Counted from the stretch's first letter, positions 28,339 through 40,457 are shown. The stretch: 64,000 nt of DNA from Clytia hemisphaerica (GCA_902728285.1 CACVBU010000865.1:95865-159864), one strand, 5' to 3'. Made by a program: numbers and translations. Notes: a model not told the origin generated them from the letters alone.

Positions 28339-31300
28339 TCATTGGTTAATCTTATCCAAGAGTGCTTCGAAATCGATATTAACACCTAAGTACTCTTCTT
28401 CCTTTTTCCATTTTTTCTCTTCGGTGTCATAAAAATTATCCAGCACGTTCATCGACCATGGGATTGCTAAAATTATAGAAAATACTTTCAGCTTCCAAAT
28501 AAACGGGGATTAAAGTTTAAGATTTCGATAGAATGTTTAATTTGATGTTTTTGTATACCCAAATCCATATATCCATATACCTTTCGAGAATTTACCATTT
28601 TTTAGCTAAAGGAAAGCATTTACTTTGGAGACCTTTAGGGAATTTTAGATCTCTAAATTAAATTCTTTTGTGTTGATGAGTGACAATAGAATGTAATGAT
28701 TACTAAAATTTTGCTTTTAGCCACCCATCTGGTTTGTATTTTGACACACGAAACTTACTCTCAGGTGCCGAATAAACGACGGGGGGGGGGGGTGGGGGTG
28801 GTTGGAAAATCTTTTCAAATTAAATAATAAACGGGGGACTAATTACCGGGTTAGGAAATTGGATCTTTAAAAACCCTAAAAAAGGTCAAAATAGACTAAA
28901 TTTAGGCTTCTTAGAGTAAAATAAGGAACTTTCCTTTTGGTAGCTGGGAATTTTTTCAAAAATTAATAAACGGGGGGGGGGGGTCCTAATAAGGTCCGGG
29001 GAGGGGGGGGGGGGGTGGTTTTGGAAAAAAATCGAAAAATTAACAAGTGGTGGGGGGGGACGTTTATTCGGCACCTGAGAGTAGATAAAAATTACTTCAT
29101 ATCCATCCAATCCAAAACACCCCCTTCTCACAGACCTGCTGGGATTTTATGAGCCAGTGGGGGTAAAAATAACAGGCCAAAACTCCATGGGGATTGATAT
29201 TCCCATGTTTTTTATGGCTGGGGATTTGAGGAAAAGAAAACAAAACATTTTGCAGTGAGGATTTGCTTACGTGTTTATTTTCAGCAGGGATAATTTGAGT
29301 ATAATTGTCGACCGAGGACGATATTTTTGACCAATTTTTCCAGTAGGAAGGGGTCCCAGTCGGTATGTGAGAAGGGGGTGTTCCAATGACATATAAAATT
29401 ACTTTTTATGTATGGAAGCTGTTCAGTTAACATATTCTGATCCGTAAATTATTTTTGCGGTTTTTTGATTGAAATTTTTTATTGACAAATTAAATTAGAA
29501 TTTAAAAAAACTGTTCACTGGTTTGCCAGGATTGAAAATCGTCTTAATTTTGCCAGTACCGGTATCCCGCAACGGACCTTTTCATACGTCACAAACACTT
29601 ACCTTTGGTTACAAAATATTGATTCCCAGAAGATTTCATAAGAACTTTACTCTATTTGTTAAAGTATCACTTGAAGACTCAAGGGATTTAATCACCTTGG
29701 CAATGGTCTCAAAACAAGGCAGTCGTTGAACTCAAAATAATTTATGAAAATAAGGTTTGTACCCTTCACATTCAAAAGATCAACAAGAAAGCCTAAGCGG
29801 CGTAAAGGTCCAGCAGTGTTGGCACTGTCACCATATTTTTCCGCTGCAGAATCGCCATACAACAAAAGCGAATGTTTTCAATGTATAGACTCGAGTCGGG
29901 CGAGCAATAAAGATTTGATTACTTTAAACATTTTTCTACTAATTAAGAAAGAAAGATTTGACCATATAAGTTGAAGGTATTAATTATGTGTGGTTTTTTC
30001 TTACGCATGCGCACAATAGAAAGTCAGGTAGTTCGATTTTAGCCTGGAATCGTCCATTGATATTTGCGCGCATAGACCCCAACAAAGTCAAATTTTTTCG
30101 ACCAGTTGTGTTTTAAAGGCCCATTGCGCTGCGCGCTGGGCCATTTAGAATGTCAAGGAAAATTGTATTACTTACAATTTTCTTTCAATTGTCCTACAAA
30201 GTAACTCGCAAAGCTTTCTGCTTCAGATTGATCCAATGACATATCCTTATTATCAATAGGCATCCAAGCCAAGAGGACTGTTTGAATTTGACTCGTTGCT
30301 GTCCAATCCAATGCAGGTTGAATTGCATTTCTTACATTCTCTTTTCCTGTTTCACCGCCGTCCCAATATTTAGCGCTATCTTCTTTTTCGTTTGGACCCG
30401 AAGCATATAAATGCCATTCAGCCAACATGTAATTGTCGTCCTGGTAAATGCTCTCATCAATCTTGGAAAGACCTAGATGAAAAAAAAATGAATTTCATGC
30501 AATTATTAGGTAACAGTGTTTCTTATATTGCTGGCAGTCAGTCCCGGGGGGGGGCACTGGGTTTGCAGACTGACGGTATGTGCGGGCCAAAAATTTGCTT
30601 TTAAAATTGCACCCTTACAGTGCAGCAAAAATCAGGTGAAAATCATACCCTTGGAGTGCATTTTCCCCCAAGTTTTCAATCCTTTTCGTGCAAAAAAATG
30701 GTCTAAATAGCATTTTTAGTCAAAAAATCGAGATTTTTCATGAATTTTCTGGAATTTCTACCCCTTACAGTGCATCTTTACTTTTTCCGACCCTTACAGT
30801 GCATTTTAAACATCTTGGAAAAGGTACCCTTAGGGCCCGCACATACCCGTCGGTCATTTTGCCCAGCTGCCCCCCCCCCCGCAGTCAGTGCGAAAAAAGC
30901 AAAGTCAGTTTTCATAAGTTATATTTTAATCATTGATATGCAATACTCAAGGTCGTTATATCAGCGTCAATCTAGAACCTACAGTGTCCCAAAAAAGACG
31001 GACAAATTTTTAAATAAATTGAAATCCTCATAATTTATGCAAAATTTTATGACTTGTATACTCAATATTTCAATGTCAAAAAACTGTGTAAGATCCTACG
31101 TGATGACAATAAATTCTCAGAAAAAAAAATCAAATTATTATCCAAAGAAGAATTTTGTTAAATTTGAGCTCATCGGAGCTCATCAAGCTGAAAATAGTAA
31201 AATTCTAAATGTACCAGTTTTCGAAAGAAAATTAGGGATATCTATAGGCCTTCTCCGTGTCCCCCTCCTTATTGAACTTTTTTTAGAATACCTTAAAACC

Positions 31301-34300
31301 TCATTAAAAAACAGATCAAACGCACCTCTTTGATCTGAAATTCTTTAAACCTAGGGTAGTTGTCTACAAAGGTGGGTGAAAGATATTTTCAAAACAAAAA
31401 AAATCTCACCCCCTTGATATCCTCAAAACAATTTTAATCCCCCGTAACCAGTCAATAGGCGATATCGGATTTAGATAAATGCAATGCATTCTGGTTTCTA
31501 GGGACTCTCAAAGGAATTATAATAGATCAATTATAATAGATTATAATTCCTTTGAGAGTCCCTAGAAACCAGAATGCATTGCATTTATCTAAATCCGATA
31601 TCGTCTATTAATAACCAGATACTTTCTGACCAACTTGTTTTTAAACAAAAATAAACCAGCCGAGGCTGGAAGGTCAGCCAATAGAGCTTAGCTAGATAGC
31701 TTTAATAAGTGGGTTAACAGATGTAAGAGATGTACTGAAACAGAGTAGACTAAAAATGTTGAATAATGTACAAAATGTGAAACATTTGATAACTTGATTT
31801 AAAATTATTTAAAACAAGCCTGAGAGCTCCTCCAACCCCCCCCCCACCCGCCACGAGAAGCTTAAAGTATACTTCTCTTTATAGCATTGTAGCACTGTTT
31901 CTATGACATCAAACAATTAAGCTATAGTTCATTACTGTAAAATAAAAGAGAAACATAGTGTTATTAAACTTTTTGTTAATTTCATTACAGTCAGTTATGC
32001 TACATTTTTTCTGTTGGATGTAGACAATATCCATATCTGACCAAAGTGTTATGCTAGAAATAAATAAGAAAATTGCCAAAACGTCAGAACCAAAATAAAG
32101 ATATCTACTTTGCACTTGAAGCAAAATCACAAAATCTTGAAAAACACAATTTGCATCCAGTCTGCGTAAATAAATTTTGTAGTTTAGTACCGTCAAGTTA
32201 CACAACATGCACACAACCATCTTGAAGACTTTGCTGGTCGCAAATGATAATGGAAAGCAAAACTTAAAATTCATAACTTTGCGGGGAAGCTTATTTTCCC
32301 CCGTTTTGCTTTAAACTCGCTTTTAATTGGTCTGTGAATTTGGGCGATCGCTTTACTACCTTCGCGGAATAAACACACAAGCATAATAAATAAATTCAAC
32401 AGGGCAGCGGAGTAGCAATTAATTTCAACTGGGAGTCCTCTCTTCTGTGCCAAGCACTGGCAGTGTTTTTTAAACTTTAAAACAATGTTAAATGAAGACC
32501 AGATGGATCTGTTGTGGTGTAACTTGGCGATATAATTCATTCAATTCTAGAAACCATTTTTCATAACTTTCTGCAGTCCGCTTTCTGCAAGTCTGATAAG
32601 AGATATGTATAAACTGTTATCGCCATTCATTCCATTCCATTATTCGGTCAAAACGTGCGCCAAGGTTAGGAAAGGTTAGAAAAACACAATCTGCGTCCGG
32701 AACTGCGTGAAAAATAGTTTGATCAATTTCAACAAGAACTGCATATATTAATATTAATATAATTGATCACTTATCCCAATTATATTAATATAATTGATCA
32801 AATTCCAAAGACCATTTGTCATAATTTTGCAAGTCCAATAATAGGAGATGTGATCATTTGGTTCCCGTCATCTGACCGACCCTGATTTACGGTCAGCAGG
32901 TAGAGTTGGAGAGTCGGAAAGCTTTTCCGCTGCTTTGCTGGAATTCCACTGTCGACCTCTGCACGCTCTGTGTTTACAAGTTTTCAAATCGAAGTAGCGA
33001 GCCACATGCTAATGGAGAGTAAACCGAAAACCAGTTTATCCACGGTTTCTCAATTTCTTAATTCGGATCAGTCACCACAACGGATTCCCTTTCAACAAGA
33101 TGTAGCTGCTTCTTAAAAGAAAAATATTTTCAACCGAATGAACGAACGACCCCCACTTTTTAAAGTAGAAATGACGGGAACCAAACAATTTTTTGTGCTT
33201 CGCCTTAGTCCAAAAAAGCACAATTGCATCCAGTCTTTATCAAATTTAGACAGTAGCTGTACTTTTGTAAACTTTATCAAATTCCAATAACATTATAACA
33301 CCGCCAATCCTACCTAGAGGCAAACAAGAAAAATATGTTTTTATTGCAAAAACTAATAAAAAGCAGCAATAAAAAGTATCAGAAAATTCAACATAAACAA
33401 AAACTTGAGCAAACGGCTTTAAACCTTCAAAAGATGTAGAAAAAGAATCCCCTTGATGAAAATCATGTGTTTGATTTGCCGAGTTAAAAAAATAAATGAC
33501 AGAAATTGAAACTTGCAACAGATTTACACTGGAAATACTTTGGTACAACACTGACTTATCACATCTGACTTATCGCTTGAGCCGCCATCTTGAAACACCA
33601 CATTATGATCTGTAAAAACAACGCACGCTAAAAGTACCCAAAAAGTTAACCCGATCGGAAGAAAGTTTAGAAATCAAAGTAACACCACATTATGATCTGT
33701 AAAAACAACGCACGCTAAAAGTACCCAAAAAGTTAACCCGATCGGAAGAAAGTTTAGAAATCAAAATGAGATCGGGAAATCGGATTTTTTTTTTGCCGTC
33801 TTATGGAAGAAGAAGAAGAAGAAGAAATGAATTTTACGGATTTGAATGCTCAGTTTAGGCTGACCAATTAAAACAATGTATCAATACACCCCTATCTCAC
33901 AACCCCGGTGAAATTTGTCCTACAGCGGGGATAAAAACTTCGATTGAAATCTCATTGTATTGTTTCAAGGTTAAAAATCCAGTGGGGATGGTTTTGGAGT
34001 GCAATTTCTAAACAATGATTTTCGAATGGAGATGAAATCAAAGTCAATTTCTCAGTGGGGCTCAAATTCTAGGGTATTTTCCCCACCGGGGACGAAATTT
34101 TTGCCAAATTTCCCAGGGGGCTGGGGCCCTACCGGGTCCGTGACACAGGGGTGTTTCAATGTACCTTGTGCTGTCTTTTCAGGTGATGCAAGTATCAAGA
34201 TGCGTTTTTCATTGTTGTATTTAGTATCGCGGATTGTCTTCACGACTTCTTTCGTCCATTCATTATACTTATCATTATTCTTCCTTAAACTATTAGAGCA

Positions 34301-37300
34301 GTCACTACCAGCCGAGCAGCCTAACTCTGTAAAAAGGTTAAAACTTAGCTTATACGATTGCTTTTAAGTTTTTTAGCAACCAATTCCCACCACTTTAGAT
34401 AATTTTGTTTGGCTTCCTCTGTTGCGTCTTCTTCGTCTTCGTGGTGAATCCATGATACAATCGGATACACATTCTCGCTGATACATTTGTTCACCACCTA
34501 GAATAAAAAGAAATTAGGTTTCTCAGAAAGTTGGTGTTCTCAAAACACATTATTTTTCAAACTATAATTCCAAACTATGGACGTTATTTATTTTATACTT
34601 TCTATATTATAATACGCTTAAATCCGAACTCTCCCATTCTCAGACTTCCTTATCTGAACATTTACTGCATCATTACGCCGGCGGAGAGAATTTTTAGAAA
34701 TATGTGTTCTTATCTTCTAGGAGACCACATCTTATGACCTTCAATTTTTTATACAAATGGTGTTCTGAACCCTTTATCGCACTATTGTCTCACTAAACTT
34801 AATGCTTTATTGTTGGATGTGTTCTAAAATCTAAGGATAACATTTTGCCAAGATATACTTCTAAGATATTTGTTTGTTTTTTTCACAAAAGGTGTGTTCT
34901 TAAAATTGTAGGGTTACTTGGCAACAAGATTACATCAATTTCCACTTGGTTATATCCGTTTCTCCTTAAATGATCTGTTCTGAAGCTTTCTAGAGTTTAC
35001 TTGACTTTGATTATACCCCTGTCTCATCAGAACACATCGTTATTTCTAACTGATTGATTTTCGAAGATCTGATCAGAACAGATCGAAATTTCTAGCTGAA
35101 AGATGTTCTCAGAACATCGGAAAAAAGGTCGTCTGCCTACTGTTTTCGAAGGAAAAGTACTTGATATTTTGAAACACGCGCCATCACTCCACTTTACAAA
35201 GGTAAGAATAAAAATCGTTCAAAGCCAGAGAGCTATAGATTCGTCATCTAAACTTCTACAACCTGTGGCATATCGTCCATAACCATATAATGTATCAGTT
35301 TGAAAAGATACTCTCTGATAGCCAACATGGATTCAGAAAACATAGATCTGATGAAACACAACTAATCGAAACTGTTCATGATATTGCAAACAACAGTTAA
35401 CAATAAAGATGAGATTGTTTTAGTGTTGCTCGATTTTAGCAAGGCCTTTGATGGATCGCAGACTTTCTTCAAGATCGAACCCAACGTGTATATGTATAAG
35501 AATTGCGAAGTGTTCGAGGAAAATCATCTAAACAAACAGCAGTCGTGTCAGCTGTCCCCAAAGCTACCGTTCTTGGTTCCCTACTTTCTCTTGCTTACAT
35601 AAACGATATGCCACTTTAGACGGACTTTAAACTAACTTTATTTCCTGATGAGTCCTACCTCTACAGAAAAATACGATCTATCAAGGATTGTGAGCAACTT
35701 CAGTTTGATCTAGATAGGCTTGTTGACTGGGAGAAAGAATGGAGCATGAAGTTTCACCCCGATAAATGCAAGGTTTCTTCCTTACCATATATTATAGGAA
35801 ATTATTTTAGGTAATTTTCCTTTGAAAAGACAAGAAATTTGTCTTTAGTCAATTTACCTCAAATATGTAAGAAATTACAGGAAAATGTTTTTATTAATGC
35901 TCCATTCAATATAACTTTTTTTTTCGGTTTCCTTAGAAAATACAAGAAACTGTTAACAAATTCATCATTAGAGTAAAAATTACATTTAGGCCCCATTTAA
36001 CTTCTTTTTGACAGCAAGCAAAGCGAGTCTAATTATCATGGTAAAGAGTCGTCTTAGACGACGCCGGGACGGCTAGTTATTTATAAATTAAAAAAATACA
36101 GAAATTGGAATTTCAAAAATAGAATTTTTTTGCTAGAATATCTATCGGATTTGACAGTCTTTTCAAATCTAAATTAAAAGAAATGTTTGGGACCATGATA
36201 CTGTAGAGTTAAGAGTGTAAAAACAAAAATATTATAATAAGAGAAACTTATTTACCTTTGCAAGTTTATTAAGGAAGTTGTTGAACTGCTCATCATTCTT
36301 ATCAATGTTATCATAGAGATCAGCTCTGCAGCGAAGTCGCAAATTTCGAAAACCTCTTGCATAGACATCTATGATATTTTTTCCTCTGTACTTTATTGCA
36401 GGTTCACTAGTTTTAAAGTAATTAGTTGCAAAGCCTTGCGCCATGTCTTTTGCATAATCGCTCGGTGAAATAGGATCTTCAATTTCTTCATCTTCGGTGG
36501 CACGGGTGATGCGACTTAAGATTGGTGATTCTATAAAGTAATGTATAAGGTTTTAATGGGATTGATTTTCTGCACTGTAAGGTAGAATACCCCCTTTTTA
36601 TTGACCTAAGAGAATCTTTTAAAGTGAAATTATATAGTTCAACAAAATATAATATCTTCTCTAGACAAGAGATTTTCAAAAAGTTTAACCGAAAGGTACA
36701 TTATTGGCCCAGTGCGCAGCGCAATGGGCCTTTAAAACACAACTGGTCGAAAAGAATTTTCTTTGGTATTCTGATTTGATGTTAAGATAGGTTGGGGTTT
36801 GGATTTTAAACCAAGAATATGTTAAGAATATTTTAGGATGATTTCAACCAAAAGGTTAAGACACTCCCTTCTCAGGGACCCGGTAGTATTTTATCAACCA
36901 GTGGGGATAAAAATATCGAACTGAAACTCGACGGGGATTGATATTCCCATATTTTTTATGACTGGGGATTTCAATTATTTTGTTTTCAAGTCAGAAAATT
37001 CAGTGGGAATGGGAAAAATAGCACAATAATATTCAGTGTGGATTGGATTATTTGATTATTTTTAGTGGGGACAAAAATTGAAGGATAATTTTCCACCGGG
37101 GACGATATTTTTCCAGTGGGAAGGGGTCCCAGTGGGTCTGTGAGAAGGTATCCTCCAAGCAGCTCTTCGTGCTCCACTCATTACACGCATGCGCTTTAAA
37201 GGGAATGGTTCTGCAAGAAGACCTGCGAAGGTTCTCGGGTTTTCTTTGATGGCCGACACTCTGAAATTTCAGAGTACTTTTCATGATTCAATCGCGGCAT

Positions 37301-39095
37301 TCGCATAAAATTTATCGATTTGCTCGGGCCGTCTTTGGATGCGTGGGCTAAACAAAAGCAATTCTACTGCGACCGTGGCTTTCTAGCTCCGAACCAAATC
37401 CAAGATGGCGCCTGAAATTTACGTTTTGGCTCTTGGTCAATGTTTTGATTTTTTTATGGATTTTGAGACTTATAAAGGAAAGTTCAATGTTTCAAATGTT
37501 GTTTATTTATTATAGTGTAGCTCTGAAATACACCCACAGAAGTGGCTGCTCATACTTATTGACCTAAAAGCTTTGAAAGACTGTTTTGAAAGTTGTCTTT
37601 TGTACAACTGATTTTGCTTGGATGTTTTCTTATTTTTGTTCAAGATGAAGGCTCAAACACCAACCAAATTATTACAGGTATGTTCTCTTATGTAATGATT
37701 ACTTCTCTCTTGCTATCTGCTTGATTATTAGGAGGAATGAAGCATTTTACAGAACAATTATAACTTAACGTGTGCGGAATGTCTGTCAGGCATTCAACCA
37801 ACAAAAAATTTGATTCAAACATTAAGAGTTTGACTAGTTTAGGCTCTCTTTGTATTGTTGGATATTTGGATACTCTTTTTGGATAAAATATTGGTGAAAT
37901 TTTATGTTTGTTGAGCTTTTTTAAGCGGTTTCGATGATCAGTTTTTTGGGTTGATACTTTTTGCAATCAGACTTCAAAAGACTTTCATGAGAACTTTTTA
38001 ATAGATTTGGAAGATAAACAAATACCAACTCTAAGTTCTGGAAATTATTTTTTGGCTTGAAAAGGTCTCAAAATTAAATGATATTATTTATGATTTTGTA
38101 GCCATGATATGTTCAGGTGCTCAAAGGGCATTCCAACAGGAAAAAAGTTAGTATTTTTGACAGGTGAAGATTCAGATTGTTCCATGTACAATTGCCTGTT
38201 ATCATCTGAAAAATTTTTTGGAAAATATTCAATTTTTCAAAACATACAGAGGTTTTTGCTACTTATTTCTTACAAAAAATTGTTTCCTATAAAATGATAA
38301 ATAAATCTTGAAAACTGCGGGCCAATCGGATATCTGGTCACGTGTCATAGTTTTTCCCAGACCCCGCCGAACTCGGTTTTGTAAAATTCCGCTGGAGAAA
38401 CTTTTCAGATCATCATATGCCTTAGCAATGGTGATCGGTTATGAGATTAGTGAGAAGGGGGTGTGTTAAGAATATTCATCATAAAACAAAAAGACACCCT
38501 TCTTATAAAAAAAACGTGTAGGTGAAGGTTAAAGTCAAATCTCCTAAGTTGAAGTCACTTATTTGTTGCATACTACTTTTGTGATTGAAAGTAGTATTTA
38601 CTACCATAGGATTTGAACAAATGTAAAACTCAAAAACAGAGAAATGCTACATTTAATCACTTTTGCCACGAAATCTTACAACCACAAACGATTTGGAAAC
38701 GCTCTAAATCAGCTCAGAAGGGTAGAGTTTTAACGCTGGACTTAAGACTTAGGGCCTTAGGATCTGAGGATCCAAAAATCCAAGAATGGTCCAATAGTGC
38801 TCAGAATATAGCCTGGAAGTCTATAAACCCCTCCTGAATTGATGAAATATTCGAATAAATTTATCAATTAGCCCAAAAGCGACTTTCTCGCCCGAACTTT
38901 AAATTGCTAAAGACGAGGAATTAACCAACATTCTCAATATATTTTGACCAAGGTTGTAGCTTTTGTCTTGAAACTGAATGCTTTATAATACTTACCGTCA
39001 TCAATTTCTAAATCCTCTAGATCCACCTCAGCATCAAAAGCGTAAGCTTGCGGTAGCCAAAATATCAGTATCACCAAAAAGTAATACGCATTCAT
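28339..39095 (-). CDS. Secreted glycoside hydrolase family 5-like protein, 5 exons
   Basis: Exons 38996-39095, 36256-36530, 34165-34497, 30176-30472 and 28339-28466, with consistent phases, give about 377 residues. Residues 1-19 form a signal peptide ending AYA. The fold follows GH5: FRNLRLRCRADLYDN; VYPIVSWIHHEDEEDATEEA; FNLFTELG at the strand-4 acid/base position (about residue 180); YNEWTKEVVKTIRDTKYNNE; ILILASPEKTAQ; MLAEWHLYASGP (strand-6 H-x-Y); TVLLAWMPIDNKDMSLDQ; and the end IPWSMNVLDNFYD. Expected role: secreted beta-glycan hydrolysis. Where many GH5 enzymes have G-E at strand 7, this reads LLAWM, so catalysis is uncertain. Exon 3 lacks one base near 34352-34375 (frameshift beside A/T runs). 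Introns of 1.7-3.7 kb are full of MITEs. GH5 genes are patchy in animals, so transfer is possible. Confidence 0.82.
28756..29083. mobile_element. G-run-rich TIR element
   Basis: Ends TACTCTCAGGTGCCGAATAA... and ...TTATTCGGCACCTGAGAGTA are inverted. The inside has four G runs of 9 to 13, plus 'ataaacgggggactaattac'. A relative in opposite orientation is at 40476-40784. It lies in the last intron of the GH5-like gene. Confidence 0.75.
29117..29382. mobile_element. MITE, ACACCCCCTTCTCACAG family 1
   Basis: Begins AACACCCCCTTCTCACAGAC and ends ATGTGAGAAGGGGGTGTT. The interior has 'gccagtgggggtaaaaat', 'ggggattgatattcccat' and 'cagtaggaaggggtcccagt'. Sister copies lie at 36860-37149 and 44403-44707. 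Intronic, non-coding. Confidence 0.8.
30535..30893. repeat. G/C-run TIR repeat with TTACAGTGCA motifs
   Basis: Inverted pair GACGGTATGTGCGGGCC (30571-30588) and GGGCCCGCACATACCCGTC (30833-30851), flanked by a G run and a C run. Inside, 'cccttacagtgca' occurs three times. Related sequences with 'ggtatgtgcgagcc' and 'aagggtc' are at 49540-49850. Intronic in the GH5-like gene. Confidence 0.6.
30894..31453. other. GH5 intron sequence, no feature
   Basis: Part of the third GH5-like intron. The open frames on the plus strand are short and show no domain. Confidence 0.4.
31454..31609. repeat. Near-perfect hairpin, 70-bp arms
   Basis: Arms 31454-31523 and 31540-31609 are reverse complements with about one mismatch, around a 16-bp spacer. 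The arms contain 'gatatcggatttagataaat' and 'gggactctcaaaggaattat'. Probably a foldback MITE; extruded it would form a long stem. Confidence 0.9.
31610..32855. other. GH5 intron sequence, no gene
   Basis: AT-rich intronic sequence. A short inverted repeat ('attatattaatataattgat') lies near 32745-32808. The minus-strand frames at 31909-32540 have no recognisable domain. Confidence 0.4.
32857..33186. mobile_element. Short TIR element (TGGTTCCCGTCAT)
   Basis: TTTGGTTCCCGTCAT near 32857 is repeated inverted as ATGACGGGAACCAAA near 33172. The interior is richer in GC than its flanks and non-coding. Intronic. Confidence 0.5.
33595..33766 (+). repeat. Perfect tandem duplication, about 86-bp unit
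   Basis: Copies 33595-33681 and 33682-33766 are essentially identical ('acaccacattatgatctgta' through 'gaaagtttagaaatcaaa'). Followed by a GAA microsatellite (about 33807-33825). Confidence 0.9.
33884..34156. mobile_element. MITE, ACACCCC family 2, beside a splice donor
   Basis: Starts ATACACCCCTATCTCACAAC and ends GGGTCCGTGACACAGGGGTG. Its right end is only about 8 bp from the donor (GTAC) of GH5-like exon 3 at 34165. Same family as 492-640 and 42991-43280. Confidence 0.8.
34500..35169. repeat. Degenerate TGTTCT/AGAACA minisatellite region
   Basis: Spaced repeats of 'tgttct' or 'agaaca' with shared context, for example 'cagaacagatcgaaatttct' followed by AGCTG near 35070-35095, compared with 'agaacagatcgctaaattcc' followed by AGCT at 59838-59860. 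Same repeat language as the array at 59560-60335. It lies in the second GH5-like intron. Confidence 0.45.
35170..35780 (+). pseudogene. Non-LTR reverse transcriptase fossil
   Basis: With several stops and frameshifts it reads TPLYKG, PESYRF, LSDSQHGFRKHRSDETQLIE, then VLLDFSKAFD (RT motif A), a degraded form of QGTVLGPLLFLIYINDMP (KATVLGSLLSLAYINDMPL), FPDESYLYRK at the position of the FADD-containing catalytic motif, and DWEKEWSMKFHPDKCKV. This is the order of a CR1/jockey-like RT. The catalytic motif is mutated, so the copy is dead. It lies in the second GH5-like intron on the opposite strand. Confidence 0.75.
36700..36770. repeat. GC-rich dispersed repeat, inverted copy at 30090-30145
   Basis: 'ggcccagtgcgcagcgcaat', 'gggcctttaaaacacaactg' and 'gtcgaaaa' are the inverse of 30090-30145 ('tcgaccagttgtgttttaaa', 'ggcccattgcgctgcgcgct'). 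Confidence 0.6.
36860..37149. mobile_element. MITE, family 1 copy
   Basis: Begins ACACTCCCTTCTCAGGGACC and ends GTGGGTCTGTGAGAAGG, with 'ccagtggggataaaaat', 'ggggattgatattcccat' and 'ccaccggggacgatattttt' inside. In the first intron of the GH5-like gene. Confidence 0.75.
37150..38990. other. First GH5 intron, no gene
   Basis: AT-rich. Fragments such as 'agtgagaagggggtgtgtta' and 'agacacccttcttataaaaa' followed by AACGTGTA (38450-38520) look like ends of MITE families seen elsewhere in the window. Confidence 0.4.
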
Positions 39096-39481
39096 ATTTG
39101 TTGTAAGATTGATGGCCAATGAGATCTTGTTATGGCTTTGAGATTTAAGAAAGTTTTCAACATATGAATAAAGAGTTTTAAAAGGAAACTGGTGCCGAGA
39201 GTTCGTCCTCTTTTAATTATTTTAATATCTTAATCTGTAGTCACATCTACTATATCATTATTTAGTTAATTGTACCACAGTTTGATAAACATACCTGTAT
39301 AATTACTTTGCAATTAAATCCCCATTTAGTAGATTGACTGGAAAATAGGATCTATCTGAGCGAGTACAACATCCATATAACGTTAAATGAACGTGCCAAT
39401 GTATGGAATAGGTAAAAACCAAGCAAGACTGATGGATTTTTAATTCAGTGGTTTTGTGAGAATAAATAATACATACATACT
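39096..39481. other. Upstream flank of GH5-like gene
   Basis: Should contain the promoter and 5' UTR; no confident TATA box could be chosen among the AT-rich candidates. Confidence 0.3.
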
Positions 39482-40457
39482 GTACAGGGTGTCCAGAAAA
39501 AATGTCGCACCACTTCTATACTGTGTGTTCCGCAAAAAAGTATACTCAAAAAGTAAAGCGTAGCTCTGAAAAAGCTATCTATATATTGAGCTTAATTTTT
39601 AAACCAGCTAAAAGCATAACCATCAAGCTTTTTGTGGTCAAAAATTCATTGCAAGAGAATTTTCGATTCAAGAGATATCAAGTCATAAGTAAGCAAAGGT
39701 GTAGATTTTAAACATCGGAGATCAAGTAATTTTTTTCATAATTACTTCACTAAAAAGTAACGTTAATTTCAAATTGGAAGAAAGATATAAAAAATCTAAA
39801 TTTTTAATGCAAAAGAAAGAAAAATCATTCTTCTTTCCACTGCTGAAAGAATTTCTTTGGAAAAGCCTTTTGTTAATGAGATAATCAATTTCCGAGCTGC
39901 ATAGGTCAATCTTTCAAAATGCAAAGTTTCATCAAATTGACAAAAAGAACAGACCTGTCAATCAAAAATTAATTAACTCTTTGGTAATAAAAATGATGCA
40001 TCTCGACTTTTTTTAAACTCCAACAGGGTGTAGTAAAAGCGTCATATCTCACTTAAAGAAGAATTGTTCGAAATGAAATTTGGACAGTAGAAAGCTGAAT
40101 AGCTGTGCTTTCAGTAGTACTAAAAATCATTCAAAACAGATCATCATTTATTTCAAAAGTTGACTTTATTTATTTGAGTATACTTTTTTGCGGAACACAC
40201 TGTAGAAAGAAAGTTCGTGTGTGTGTTTCACTAACTTTGCAATGTTTATCAAAGTTTCTCTCTGTGTTAAACATCTCTTATGAATAACTTTTACAAAAAA
40301 CAATTCTCAATAACTTTAACGTCATGAAAATTGTAAAGAAATTTAATTCTTTCTAATCTGTTGTAAAAACAATTATTGTATATATTATGGTATATATTTT
40401 CTTACATTTTGTTAAAATGAAGTCGATACTTTTTTTCCAAGCACCCTGTACCCTGTA
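39482..40457. mobile_element. Mariner-like MITE with a second internal inverted repeat
   Basis: Ends TACAGGGTGTCCAGAAAAAA and TTTTTTCCAAGCACCCTGTA, with TA at both borders, fit Tc1/mariner-type ends. A second inverted pair inside is TGTGTTCCGCAAAAAAGTAT... (39519-39547) and ...ATACTTTTTTGCGGAACACA (40172-40200), nearly perfect over about 33 bp. No transposase frame. Confidence 0.65.

Noticed and set aside
34336-34364. 29-bp intron in GH5-like exon 3
   Set aside because: GT/AG and phase would fit, but skipping it removes the conserved FNLFTELG segment, and a one-base indel explains the frame better.
33999-34367. 122-residue plus-strand ORF
   Set aside because: Antisense to GH5-like exon 3 and through a MITE.
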